Positions 1 through 8,172 of a stretch of 64,000 nt of DNA are shown piece by piece. The DNA lies in contig CACVKW010000871.1 of NCBI GenBank assembly GCA_902749685.1, positions 62,001 to 126,000 on the forward strand, read 5' to 3'. Position numbers and translations under genes: made by a program. Position 1 is the first letter of the stretch; the number at the start of each line of letters is the position of its first letter. The DNA is from Olavius sp. associated proteobacterium Delta 1. GTDB taxonomy: Bacteria > Desulfobacterota > Desulfobacteria > Desulfobacterales > JAFDCJ01. The notes beneath the pieces are model-generated. The model made no database searches. It was not told where the DNA came from and was given only the letters and a program-made list of their open reading frames with translations.

Positions 1-694
1 CCAGAGCAAACGGTTCGAAGTCAGAATAATCGGGAAGTCTCTGAATATAATCGCCGAAAAAGACCATACCTTTTTTTTGCTGCATTTGAAAACGCAGCAC
101 CTGGGGCAACCGCAACAGCCAATCCCTGTCCTTTTGTTCGAGTGGCGGCATGCATTTTTTCTCTTGACCCTGGGCATAGCACCAATCGTTTGCCCCCTGA
201 ATCGCAAAAGTTTTGTGTGCCCGTATTTTCCGTATCAAATCTTTGGTTTGAGCAGGATCCCCTGTCAGGTTGCCGAGGCAATAGCAAGCTTCTATTTCAC
301 TGGATTGCATGTGTCCAATGAGTTTTTCCAAAATAAGATGATTGCCTTCGATTGCACTGATAAGGCCGACCCGGCCTCTATCGGAAGCGTCGGTATGAAC
401 CCGAAAAGATTCAGCGGGCGTCAGGCTGCCGTTTTTAGCGGCGGTGACGGCAGCGGCCAGTTGATCGGGGCAGGAGGTTCCATTGCGGCAGTCAATTCCG
501 ACGAGGTATTCCAGGGCTTCTGCCAGTGGTTTTCCTTCTAAAAGACGCGCGACCAGCTGGGCATTGCCCGGACAGCCACCCCCCACAAAACGAATTTCCG
601 CGAGACTGCCGTTGTTGATTTTAAATAAAATTTCAGGGGGGCATACGCCCTGGGTCGCATAAATAAAACGCTTTGTTTTGGTTTCACCAGGCAT
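1..694 (-). CDS. TSCPD-domain protein fused to a metallophosphatase-like domain (partial)
   Basis: An open frame starts at the ATG at 694 and runs without a stop to the left edge, giving 231 residues; the C-terminus lies outside the window. Residues about 10-85 form a TSCPD domain of the TIGR03905 type, with CPPEI near the start, a GGGCPGNAQ turn and the diagnostic GTSCPDQLA. After about residue 100 the sequence (a GNLTGDP stretch, a QGANDW stretch, later FFGDYIQRLPDY) looks like a calcineurin-type phosphoesterase that has kept little of its metal-ligand signature. Function is not known. TSCPD domains occur at the end of class II ribonucleotide reductases and alone as probable metal or redox modules. 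The two listed frames overlapping it (21-287 minus and 77-541 plus) are shadows. Confidence 0.75.
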   Translation of the reverse strand, partial: MPGETKTKRFIYATQGVCPPEILFKINNGSLAEIRFVGGGCPGNAQLVARLLEGKPLAEALEYLVGIDCRNGTSCPDQLAAAVTAAKNGSLTPAESFRVHTDASDRGRVGLISAIEGNHLILEKLIGHMQSSEIEACYCLGNLTGDPAQTKDLIRKIRAHKTFAIQGANDWCYAQGQEKKCMPPLEQKDRDWLLRLPQVLRFQMQQKKGMVFFGDYIQRLPDYSDFEPFAL

Positions 695-961
695 ATAAAT
701 TTCCGTACAAGTCAGGGGCTTCGCCCCAATTGGAATGGTGGAATATCAGTTGTAGAAATTCAGAGACGTTAAATTATCGCTTTACGTTTTCTACACGACC
801 GCCTGAAAGATGGAAATCGTCTAATAGTTGATTTTTTTATAGAAAAAAGATGGTTTTATCAAGAGGCAACGCTTGGGGTGGACTCGCAGACAGGTCTATT
901 AAGATCGATGCAATACGGGGCGAATCTTTATTAATCACTAGATGGGGTTTTGAAACCACTT

Positions 962-1723
962 CTAATCATTATTTGAATTCAGGTATTGCTTAGCCGTATC
1001 CCAGGTCTTGTGGAGAATGCCGAGGGTGCCTTGGCAAACTTCGGTGCGCAGACCGAACAACGCATTAAAGGCCGTTGAATTTTGTTTCATCTCTTCTATG
1101 GACATAATGGGTGTCGAAACCAAAAGCGACCGCTCATAATCTTTAAATAGCCGTCGGGCCATATCCTCGCTTATATTGCCACACTCCTGTTCGAACATGC
1201 GCTTCCAATGGCTTGTCCAGCCGGGTATCATAAAAAAGGTTCCGGCTACCTGGCATTGTTCTGCGTAATAACGCTCGCGCCCTCCGATAAGCAGTCCGAT
1301 ACAATCATCAACCGGATGGTCCTCATCCAGGGGGATAAAAACGGGCACGCCGGCATCGGATAAAAGTTCATCCGGTTTTTCCAGCGCATTGCCGCACAAA
1401 CCGTATCCGAGCAATAAGGCATCCACCCTGGTCCCCATTTCGCGAGCCGCTTTAACCAACCCCTGCTGGAGCAAATTTTTGCGGTTGTGCAGACCCAGCT
1501 CTAAGACGTGCACAAGGACTTCCAGACCGTTTTTCGGAGCAGGCGTAAACACCTCAAGATCGGAAATTCGATTTAAAGTCTCAGCGGGCTCAAGCTCATC
1601 TATCATTCGAACCGATCGGCTATTCTCCAGAACTGTTATACGCTCTACATCTATATCGGAATTTAGCAGATAGGCGAATTCGAGTTCTAAGATTTCACAG
1701 GTTAATATTCCCAGTACACCCAT
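962..1723 (-). CDS. DUF1638 family protein
   Basis: A protein of 253 residues that I recognise as DUF1638, from the N-terminal MGVLGILTCEILE and the central LLGYGLCGNALE motif. The frame can be extended to a GTG at 1735, but the ATG at 1723 gives the usual family N-terminus and has an AGGTG stretch about ten bases upstream. The biochemical role of DUF1638 is not established. From general knowledge the family often sits beside corrinoid-dependent methyltransferases and their activators. Here it lies just downstream of cobO and the corrinoid transporter on the same strand, which supports a link to corrinoid or methyl-group metabolism. Cysteines at about residues 9 and 98 (numbered from the ATG) are possible metal or redox ligands. 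Confidence 0.75.
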   Translation of the reverse strand: MGVLGILTCEILELEFAYLLNSDIDVERITVLENSRSVRMIDELEPAETLNRISDLEVFTPAPKNGLEVLVHVLELGLHNRKNLLQQGLVKAAREMGTRVDALLLGYGLCGNALEKPDELLSDAGVPVFIPLDEDHPVDDCIGLLIGGRERYYAEQCQVAGTFFMIPGWTSHWKRMFEQECGNISEDMARRLFKDYERSLLVSTPIMSIEEMKQNSTAFNALFGLRTEVCQGTLGILHKTWDTAKQYLNSNND

Positions 1724-1845
1724 ATGTTTTTGCACCTATTTGCAGCATGGTCGATCGAATACCCGCAGGGTTACTTGTTCGGGACACAACCTAATTTGGA
1801 GGCCCTTAGGGGATTTTTTCTGACAACATGCTGTCAGTAACTGAT

Positions 1846-1899
1846 GTTTCGGGTGTCAGGAATTGGCAGTGCTGAACACTGAAACCTGACACCTGAAAC
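1846..1899. repeat. Heptamer-built hairpin downstream of cobO
   Basis: The right arm reads as 7-base words of the form TGAAACC / TGACACC, and the left arm is its imperfect reverse complement (GTTTCGGGTGTCAGG against GTTTCAGGTGTCAGG), with a short CTG loop near 1871. It starts right at the cobO stop codon, so it may end or stabilise the upstream transcript. The same TGACACC word recurs at about 26077-26095, and relatives occur at 13515-13570. Confidence 0.6.
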
Positions 1900-2427
1900 C
1901 TAATATTCAATCCCTTTTTGTGCGGTAACGCCCTGGCTGTAAGGGTGTTTTATCTCCCGCATTTCGGTCACCAGGTCAGCCATTTCAATTAATTCAGCCG
2001 GAGCATTCCGACCGGTCAGGATTAAATGGAGCTCCGGAGGTTTCTGGGCGATGGCTTCTTTGACTTCTTCCAATTTAAGCAGGCCGAAGTCGATGGCCAT
2101 AATTATCTCATCCAAAATGACCAGGTCGTACCGGCCACCGGCCATGGCCTCAAGAAATGCTGCCAGTCCTTTGGTTGCCAGATAGATGTCGATAAGCTCA
2201 CAGGTCCTGCTTTTGAAAAATACATCCCGACCGAATTGTTTTAATTCAACAGGGAGATCAATGCGGGATAAGGCCTTTATTTCACCAATGTTTGCCCGGC
2301 CTTTCATGAACTGCAAGATAAGCACGTTGAAACCCTGTCCCAAAGCCCGCAAGGCTAAACCGAAGGCGGCCGTCGTTTTCCCTTTGCCGGATCCCGTGTG
2401 AATTAAAACCAATCCGTTGCGCTTCAT
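1900..2427 (-). CDS. cobO: Cob(I)yrinic acid a,c-diamide adenosyltransferase
   Basis: A 175-residue ATP:corrinoid adenosyltransferase of the CobO/BtuR/CobA type. It attaches the 5'-deoxyadenosyl group to the cobalt of a reduced corrinoid in the cytoplasm. The P-loop variant GSGKGKTTAA lies at residues 12-21, VILDEI follows near 105, LTGRNAP near 137, and the C-terminal QKGIEY is typical of the family. Length matches the family. It starts two bases after the stop of the flavin reductase-like gene, and an AAGGAAG Shine-Dalgarno lies inside that gene's last codons, so the two are probably translationally coupled. Because the reaction needs Co(I), the reductase neighbour is informative. The product could act in salvage, de novo synthesis, or both. 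Confidence 0.93.
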   Translation of the reverse strand: MKRNGLVLIHTGSGKGKTTAAFGLALRALGQGFNVLILQFMKGRANIGEIKALSRIDLPVELKQFGRDVFFKSRTCELIDIYLATKGLAAFLEAMAGGRYDLVILDEIIMAIDFGLLKLEEVKEAIAQKPPELHLILTGRNAPAELIEMADLVTEMREIKHPYSQGVTAQKGIEY

Positions 2428-2429
2428 AA

Positions 2430-3125
2430 TTAAAAGAATACTTCCTTAAATACATAGGAACCCGGAAAATGCTCGTCTGCCAGCAAGGTGACTTCACGCG
2501 TCATTTCGCGTTCGCCGCACAGGTAAAAATCATAGCTTGCCGGCGGTAAATTTTTCTTTATAAAACCGGCGGCACTCCCGTGGAATGAACCCGGCGGTGA
2601 AAGATCGGCTTTAGATGGCTCTAATAGGCAGGGGGTGTAATTAGATGCAATTTTACGAAACAAGTCTTGAAAATAAAGGTCTTCGCCTGATGCGACTTCA
2701 TGCAGGATAATAAAATCAGCTACTCCGCAACGGACCATGGATACAAACGGCGCAATGCCCGTGCCGGTGGCCACAAAAACGGGAGTACGCTCCGAAGGGT
2801 TGAATGTAAAATACCCGTGGGGGCCCGTGATGCGAAAGGCAGCACCGATCGCGGCATTGGCAAGTACCGGCGAAAAACTGCCCTGGGGAACATAATAAAC
2901 ACAAAGCGTCAGGGTTGGATCATCCGGTGTGGAAAGCAGTGAATAATACCTTTCCATTGATTCATGGATGAAACGAATCGTCTGGCCGGCTTTAAATTCA
3001 AATGATGGCGGGCGCGTCAGTTCGATTTCAAAGGCATTTTTCGTCAACCTTCGGCGTTGCAACAATTCGACGATTTGGATCGCAGCTGGGTTGTCCGGCG
3101 GCGTCGACACGGCTTTTTTTCCCAA
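2430..3125 (-). CDS. Ferredoxin-NAD(P) reductase-like flavoprotein, candidate corrinoid reductase
   Basis: 231 residues with the FNR-like two-domain layout. A FAD-binding barrel carries the RYYS motif at 59-62, and an NAD(P)-binding domain has GTGIAPF at 121-127 and a late YLCGERE. There is no 2Fe-2S or other cofactor domain. The start is TTG, with a good TAGGAGA Shine-Dalgarno seven bases upstream; no ATG would keep the N-terminal strand. The gene sits two bases ahead of cobO and in the same strand block as the corrinoid transporter. I infer that it supplies electrons for Co(II) to Co(I) reduction before adenosylation. The sequence alone cannot exclude a general flavin or ferredoxin reductase. 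Confidence 0.72.
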   Translation of the reverse strand: MGKKAVSTPPDNPAAIQIVELLQRRRLTKNAFEIELTRPPSFEFKAGQTIRFIHESMERYYSLLSTPDDPTLTLCVYYVPQGSFSPVLANAAIGAAFRITGPHGYFTFNPSERTPVFVATGTGIAPFVSMVRCGVADFIILHEVASGEDLYFQDLFRKIASNYTPCLLEPSKADLSPPGSFHGSAAGFIKKNLPPASYDFYLCGEREMTREVTLLADEHFPGSYVFKEVFF

Positions 3126-3364
3126 AGGTAAAGTCTCCTATAAATTGGAATGAACTAGGGTTACTCAGCGTCATTCTACTATTTTTCCCGTCAGAGATAT
3201 AACCGGTTTGCGGTGTCATGTCAAGATTCAGAGATCTTGCAAAACGTGGGAGCAATTGGGAATTGTTGAATTACGATCTAATCCGGATCCACCCGGGGCG
3301 GCGCTCGTGTGAAACTTCATGAATCTACTGTCATTCTCGTCTGAAACTACACCTGATTTAAACA

Positions 3365-3501
3365 GCGAACCGCAGAATATCGAATATCGAACCGCAGAAT
3401 TTCGAAGTGTGGAATCGCTGCGCTCAGTCTTTTTTTAAATAGACAGGATGCATTACTTCGACATTCGACATTCGACATTCAATATTCGATATTCGCTTTT
3501 T
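3365..3501 (+). repeat. Element A, copy 1 (heptamer-armed hairpin)
   Basis: The left arm begins GCGAACCGCAGAATATCGAA and the right arm is a run of ATTCGAC/ATTCGAT words ending in ATTCGCTTTTT, so the element can fold into a long imperfect hairpin with a T-run on the plus strand. The core is GGAATCGCTGCGCTCAGTC followed by T7 and AAATAGAC. It occupies part of the 440-base gap between the reductase gene and the ABC ATPase gene, both on minus. In the rest of that gap (3126-3364 and 3502-3565) I see no gene and no cobalamin riboswitch B12 box. Confidence 0.75.
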
Positions 3502-3565
3502 CACAGATTCTTCCACGAACAGACTGGACCCTGGCGGCCAGAGACGGCGCTTAATAAGATCCGAT

Positions 3566-4360
3566 TCACTCCGTATATCTTCCCGGCACGAGTGTGACCC
3601 GTGGGAATTGGCCCAGGGGACTTTCATCCACCAATAACCTGCAACCGTATGTTTGCTCCAGTTTCCGGAAAGAAAGCACATCGGAAGGTGAACCGCTGCA
3701 CACGATTTCACCGTCTTTGAGTAAAAGCACCTGATCACCGTACATGGCCGCCAGGTTTACATCATGGGAGACCATGATCACGGTGATGGCTTTTTGCACC
3801 TTCAGCTTTTCCATCAAATCCATAACCCTGACCTGGTGGGCAAGATCCAACGATGCCGTGGGTTCATCCAGCAGCATGATTTCAGGCTCCTGGCAAATTG
3901 CGCGGGCGATGAAGACGCGCTGCTGTTCGCCGCCGCTTAATTGATCTAAAGCGGCGCCGGTTAAATGGTCCACCCCGGTAAACTGCATGGCCTGTTTGGC
4001 AATCGCAAGATCTACTTCACGTTCAATTCCCAGCGCTCCCTGGTAGGGCGCCCGACCCAACAGAACTGCTTCGCCAACGGTAAATGGTATCTCCACCGGC
4101 AACCTTTGGGGGACGAAGGCAACTGCCCTGGCCAAGGCCTTGGGAGTATAACTGCGAATCGGACGCTCCATGACTTCAATTTTGCCGCTTTGAGGTCTGA
4201 AAATTCCTGCCATAAGCTTCATTAAAGTGGTTTTACCGGAACCATTCGGGCCGATGATGATAAAAAAATCACCTCCTGCAACATTAAATGAAAGGTTTTT
4301 CAATACCTTGCGCTTGGCAAAGGCGTGACTCAAATTTGCAATCTTGATCGTTGGATTCAT
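3566..4360 (-). CDS. btuD: Corrinoid/iron-chelate ABC transporter ATP-binding protein
   Basis: A 264-residue FecE/BtuD-type ATPase. Walker A is GPNGSGKTT near residue 37, the ABC signature LSGGEQQRV lies near 142, Walker B is IMLLDEPTA near 161, and the switch histidine is in MVSHD near 197. It powers import through the permease encoded upstream, overlapping that gene by four bases (ATGA), which shows a tight operon. Substrate assignment rests on the binding protein and on cobO nearby; an iron-siderophore substrate is the main alternative. The C-terminal third (VDESPLGQFPRVTLVPG) is ordinary for the family. Confidence 0.87.
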   Translation of the reverse strand: MNPTIKIANLSHAFAKRKVLKNLSFNVAGGDFFIIIGPNGSGKTTLMKLMAGIFRPQSGKIEVMERPIRSYTPKALARAVAFVPQRLPVEIPFTVGEAVLLGRAPYQGALGIEREVDLAIAKQAMQFTGVDHLTGAALDQLSGGEQQRVFIARAICQEPEIMLLDEPTASLDLAHQVRVMDLMEKLKVQKAITVIMVSHDVNLAAMYGDQVLLLKDGEIVCSGSPSDVLSFRKLEQTYGCRLLVDESPLGQFPRVTLVPGRYTE

Positions 4361-5367
4361 CGTCCCGATTTTTTTAAAAGAATGATAAACAGCGGTGCAC
4401 CGATTATAGCCGTTACCACCCCGGCGGGCATTTCACCCTGCTGCGGCAGTGTTCTTGCCAGAAGATCGCAAATTATCAGATAGGCGCCACCGCCCAGGAT
4501 ACAGGCCGGTACGAGAACCCGATGGTCCGGTCCCAGGATGAGTCTTAACAGATGGGGCATTACCAGACCGACAAAACCGATCAGGCCGCAATAGCTGACG
4601 GTGGCACTCACCATAAATGAAGAGCTGATGAGAAGCGTGACGGTGACGATTTTAAGACTGATCCCTGTCGCCTGGGCCAATTCTTTGCCCATCAACAGGA
4701 GATTCATGGCGTGCGAGTGCCAGAAAATAATGCCAAAGCAGGGGATAAGCATCGCGGCCAGAAGGCCGACCTGGCGGATATCAGCGGTTGAAAGGTCTCC
4801 CATAAGCCAAAAAATGATATTGTGGAGTTTGGCGTCCCGCGTTACGGAGATCAGAAACATGATCACCGAAGAACAAAAGGCATTTACCATTACCCCTGAC
4901 AAAAGCAGGGATTCTTTCTTCAGCACCGATTGACCGGATGTCATCACCAGAATCAGCGTCAGGGTCGCCATACTCCCCAGGAAAGCGGTTAGGCTGACTC
5001 CCGGAAAGCGTGACAGGCCCAGGAGGATGCCGATAATAGCGCCAATCGCCGACCCGCCTGAAATTCCTAATATATAAGGTTCGGCCAAAAGATTTCTAAG
5101 CAAGGCCTGAAAAACCAGGCCACCCAGAGACAGGGTTGCACCAACCAGTGCGGCCAAAAGGACACGCGGCAAGCGGATTTGCCAGATGATGGTATGCAGC
5201 ATGGAATCCGGGTCATATTGGCCCAGGATCAGCTGCAGAACAGAGAGCATTCCGCCACCCGATGAACCTGCCGAAACACCTGCCAACATAGCGGCTAAAA
5301 GAATGATCAGGAGGCAGCCCGAGGTCCAGAGAAGCCGGGTTACGACCCGTGGTGGTTTTGCTGTCAT
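4357..5367 (-). CDS. btuC: FecCD/BtuC-family ABC transporter permease
   Basis: A 336-residue polytopic inner-membrane protein with about ten hydrophobic segments, as in BtuC. Family landmarks are RLPRVLLAALVGATLSLGG near residue 65, the LLAEPYILGISGGSAIGA loop near 92, and GLIGFVGLVMPHLLR near 262. It forms the translocation path for a corrinoid or metal chelate. It overlaps the ATPase gene downstream and the binding-protein gene upstream by four bases each, so binding protein, permease and ATPase are one transcript. The length is usual and no defect is seen. Confidence 0.87.
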   Translation of the reverse strand: MTAKPPRVVTRLLWTSGCLLIILLAAMLAGVSAGSSGGGMLSVLQLILGQYDPDSMLHTIIWQIRLPRVLLAALVGATLSLGGLVFQALLRNLLAEPYILGISGGSAIGAIIGILLGLSRFPGVSLTAFLGSMATLTLILVMTSGQSVLKKESLLLSGVMVNAFCSSVIMFLISVTRDAKLHNIIFWLMGDLSTADIRQVGLLAAMLIPCFGIIFWHSHAMNLLLMGKELAQATGISLKIVTVTLLISSSFMVSATVSYCGLIGFVGLVMPHLLRLILGPDHRVLVPACILGGGAYLIICDLLARTLPQQGEMPAGVVTAIIGAPLFIILLKKSGR

Positions 5368-6275
5368 TGAGATTGCTCTTGCAGTTCAGGATGAATCAAT
5401 CGGGTTAACAGTTCTAACCCGCTCACCAGACGCGGTGACGGTCGATCAAACAGGTCCGAGTCAACTAGAAAAATACGTTCATCGCGCACGGCAGGCATAT
5501 TCGGCCAGCGACGCCAATCGGCTTTGACCTGCTCAAACCCGGCCTGTCTGGCCATGGAGGTAATGATGAAAACTTCCGGTTTCAGGGCCAGAACCTGTTC
5601 TCTGCTGAAGCGGGGATAGGCTGACCGGCCTTCAGCCAGGTTGATCCCCCCGGCAGTTTCGATAAGCTCGTGGATAAACGTGTCGGATCCGGCGGATATG
5701 ATCGGTGAAATTCCGATTTGAAAAAAAACGCGGGGCCGATAGTTTATTTGTGCAACCCGGGATATCACGCGCTGAACGCGGGAACGCATGCTGGCCGTTA
5801 AGGTTTTGGCTCTGTGACCGGCGTTTAAAATAGCGCCGATTTCCAGGATAGTTTGCAAAATGGATTCTAAATTATGGGGATTTACCACATAAACCGGAAT
5901 ATGCAAGGACGCCAACCGGTCAATAATTGTCTTGGGATTGCCATCCCTGGTCGCAATACAAAGATCCGGATTCAAGGCGACGATGCGTTCGATATCCAGG
6001 CGCACATAGGAGCCTATCCTGGGAAGCTTTTTCGCTGCACTGGGATAATCACTATACCGGGTAACACCCTTCAGACGATTTTCCTGTTTCAGCGCGAAAA
6101 CGATTTCCGTGATACTCGGCGCCAATGATATCACGCGCCCGGGATCATCCGGCACAATGACCCGGCGCTGCAACTGATCGACCACGGTGCCGGCTGCGGC
6201 CCGGGTTGGCAGGCACATACATAAAGCCAAAAGGGGAAGCCATGATAATCCAAGCTTTCGCAATATAATGGGCAT
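5364..6275 (-). CDS. btuF: Periplasmic corrinoid-binding protein, BtuF type
   Basis: A class III periplasmic solute-binding protein of 303 residues from the ATG at 6275. That start has GGGA nine bases upstream; a TTG at 6290 and an ATG at 6284 are alternatives. A signal peptide (KLGLSWLPLLALCMCLPTRAAA) is followed by the BtuF-like opening RVISLAPSITEIVFAL and, further on, LNPDLCIATRDG, a long central helix and ALKPEVFIITSM. It captures the ligand in the periplasm and docks on the permease encoded just downstream. Vitamin B12 is the favoured ligand because of the motif and the nearby cobO; siderophore binding is possible. There is no lipobox, so the protein should be soluble. Confidence 0.85.
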   Translation of the reverse strand: MPIILRKLGLSWLPLLALCMCLPTRAAAGTVVDQLQRRVIVPDDPGRVISLAPSITEIVFALKQENRLKGVTRYSDYPSAAKKLPRIGSYVRLDIERIVALNPDLCIATRDGNPKTIIDRLASLHIPVYVVNPHNLESILQTILEIGAILNAGHRAKTLTASMRSRVQRVISRVAQINYRPRVFFQIGISPIISAGSDTFIHELIETAGGINLAEGRSAYPRFSREQVLALKPEVFIITSMARQAGFEQVKADWRRWPNMPAVRDERIFLVDSDLFDRPSPRLVSGLELLTRLIHPELQEQSQ

Positions 6276-6443
6276 GTTGATCATTCCCAAACTATAATAC
6301 TCACAACATATTGATTTATAAGTAAATTAATATCAATAACAAATCAAGTGAAATATAATCTAAAATCGTCGGGATCATTCATCTTATGACTGTGTATAGC
6401 TTGAAAACGGGGTCATTCAAGGATGGTCAAATGTCTTATCCTA

Positions 6444-6472
6444 TTGACAGGTAAGAAATTTTACAACATAAT
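6444..6472 (+). promoter_or_regulatory. Sigma70-type promoter for the GMC oxidoreductase gene
   Basis: A perfect TTGACA at 6444-6449 and CATAAT at 6467-6472 (one mismatch) are separated by exactly 17 bases. Transcription would start near 6479, leaving a leader of about 23 bases before the ATG at 6502. It faces away from the divergent btuF gene. Confidence 0.65.
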
Positions 6473-6501
6473 TTTATTGGAATTTTGCCTTCTTATACAA
6501 A

Positions 6502-8088
6502 ATGAACTGGGATGCCAACATGTATGACTACCTTGTAGTCGGATCTGGATTCGGTGGATCGGTATCGGCGCTGCGTTTGGCTGAAAAAGGGTATCGTGTC
6601 GCCGTTCTGGAAAAAGGAAAGCGCTATCGTACCGAGGATTTTCCACCTACCAACTGGAGCCTGCGAAAATTTTTATGGATGCCGGGGCTTAAGCTTTACG
6701 GCATTCAAATGCTAACACTATTCAAACATGTTTTTGTGTTGCATGGTGGCGGAGTAGGCGGTGGCAGCCTCGTATATGCTAATCAATTGCTGGTACCTCC
6801 CGACGAGGTTTTTCAAAAAAATGAGTGGGGACCTGGCGATTGGAAAGCAAAACTAATGCCTTTTTATAAATGCGCCAAGACGATGTTGGGTGCCAATCCA
6901 AGTCCTTCGATCGGCAAAGCTGATAAGGTGTTGGCTGAAATCGGCCGGGAAATCCGGGGGAAGGACACGTTTCATATCAACGATGTCGGTGTGTTCTTCG
7001 GTGAACCAAACAAGCGGGTTCCCGATCCTTTTTTTAAAGGGGAGGGACCAGACCGAGTCGGCTGTTCGTTTTGCGGTGCATGTATGATAGGATGCCCGAT
7101 TGGGGCTAAAAACACATTAGATAAAAATTACCTTTACCTGGCAGAAAATAAATTTGGTGTGGCGATATTGCCGGAAACTGAAGTTACCGGCGTACGCCCT
7201 ATTAAAAATGGCTACGAAGTTTTTACCAGAAAATCAACCGGTTTGACTCATCCCCGTAAAAGCTACCGGTCGCGTGGGGTTATTTTTAGTGGCGGTGTAC
7301 TGGGTTCGGTTGAACTACTCTTTAAATGTAAAAACAACGGGCTGCTCCCCGAGCTCTCCGACCAACTGGGAAATCTGGTACGCACTAACTCTGAAGCTTT
7401 ACTCACGGTTACAGCTCATGACAAAAAGGCAGATTATTCAGATCAAATAGCAATTACATCAGGCATTTATGCGGATGAAAAAACCCATATTGAAATTGTG
7501 CGATATAATAAGGGTTCGGATGTCATGGGATTTCTTGTGACATTGCTCACAGGTGGTGGCGGTCATGTTCCGCGCTTTTTACGTTTTTTGGGCAACGCTT
7601 TGCGGCATCCGTGGCAATTTATTAAATCGATTTGGATATTCAATTGGGCGGCCCGGACACCGATTTTGCTGGTCATGCAGACCGAAGACAGCCGCCTTCG
7701 TCTTGACTATAAAAAACGCTGGTGGCAATTCGGCAGGTGGTCCATGAATACAAAACTTGATCCCGGTTACAAAAAAGTACCTGCTTACATCCCCATTGCC
7801 AACGAAGTTGCCAAGCGTATGGGCAGAAAGATAAATGGTCAACCCATGAGCGGCATAACAGAAGTGCTCTTTAATATATCATCGACCGCTCACATTCTAG
7901 GCGGATGCGTTATGGGCGAAACCCGGCAGGACAGTGTCGTTGATTTCAAGGGACAAATTCACGGTTATCCTAATCTTTATGTTGTCGACGGGTCAAATGT
8001 TCCGGTAAATTTGGGTGTGAATCCGTCACTGACCATAACAGCTATTGCCGAATATATCATGTCACAAATTCCTGATAACCGGAAATAA
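6502..8088 (+). CDS. GMC-family FAD oxidoreductase with a ferredoxin-type cysteine motif
   Basis: A 528-residue cholesterol-oxidase-like GMC oxidoreductase. The FAD-binding Rossmann motif is VVGSGFGGSVSALRLAEKG just after the N-terminus, GGGVGGGSLVYANQL follows near 92, and the C-terminal GMC signature is HILGGCVMG, then the LYVVDGSNVP and LGVNPSLTITA block. Residues 188-199 read CSFCGACMIGCP, with cysteines at 188, 191, 194 and 198, a CX2CX2CX3CP arrangement like a 4Fe-4S site. It probably oxidises a hydrophobic alcohol or sterol-like compound and may pass electrons to an iron-sulfur cluster instead of oxygen; the substrate is unknown. A second ATG at 6520 would start directly at the flavin motif and has GGGA upstream. 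It stands alone with its own promoter. Confidence 0.82.
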   Translation: MNWDANMYDYLVVGSGFGGSVSALRLAEKGYRVAVLEKGKRYRTEDFPPTNWSLRKFLWMPGLKLYGIQMLTLFKHVFVLHGGGVGGGSLVYANQLLVPPDEVFQKNEWGPGDWKAKLMPFYKCAKTMLGANPSPSIGKADKVLAEIGREIRGKDTFHINDVGVFFGEPNKRVPDPFFKGEGPDRVGCSFCGACMIGCPIGAKNTLDKNYLYLAENKFGVAILPETEVTGVRPIKNGYEVFTRKSTGLTHPRKSYRSRGVIFSGGVLGSVELLFKCKNNGLLPELSDQLGNLVRTNSEALLTVTAHDKKADYSDQIAITSGIYADEKTHIEIVRYNKGSDVMGFLVTLLTGGGGHVPRFLRFLGNALRHPWQFIKSIWIFNWAARTPILLVMQTEDSRLRLDYKKRWWQFGRWSMNTKLDPGYKKVPAYIPIANEVAKRMGRKINGQPMSGITEVLFNISSTAHILGGCVMGETRQDSVVDFKGQIHGYPNLYVVDGSNVPVNLGVNPSLTITAIAEYIMSQIPDNRK

Positions 8089-8172
8089 AACATTCAGCGG
8101 CATTTTCGTCAATTTGGAAGCTGTTTTAGCCCGGGCTGGTTTAGTCAGCGATTGTTTCAAACAGGATTTTCT

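Noticed and set aside
77..541. Plus-strand frame of 154 codons at the left edge
   Set aside because: Opposite strand to the TSCPD/metallophosphatase frame, which has clear motifs and continues off the edge.
1900..1920. CobO C-terminus GIEY read as repeat-derived, as in the acyl-CoA synthetase gene
   Set aside because: QKGIEY-like endings are usual in the CobO family, so no repeat invasion is needed to explain it.
3126..6501. Cobalamin riboswitch upstream of the B12 genes
   Set aside because: No B12 box was seen on either strand in the available gaps; a model search would be needed to be certain.
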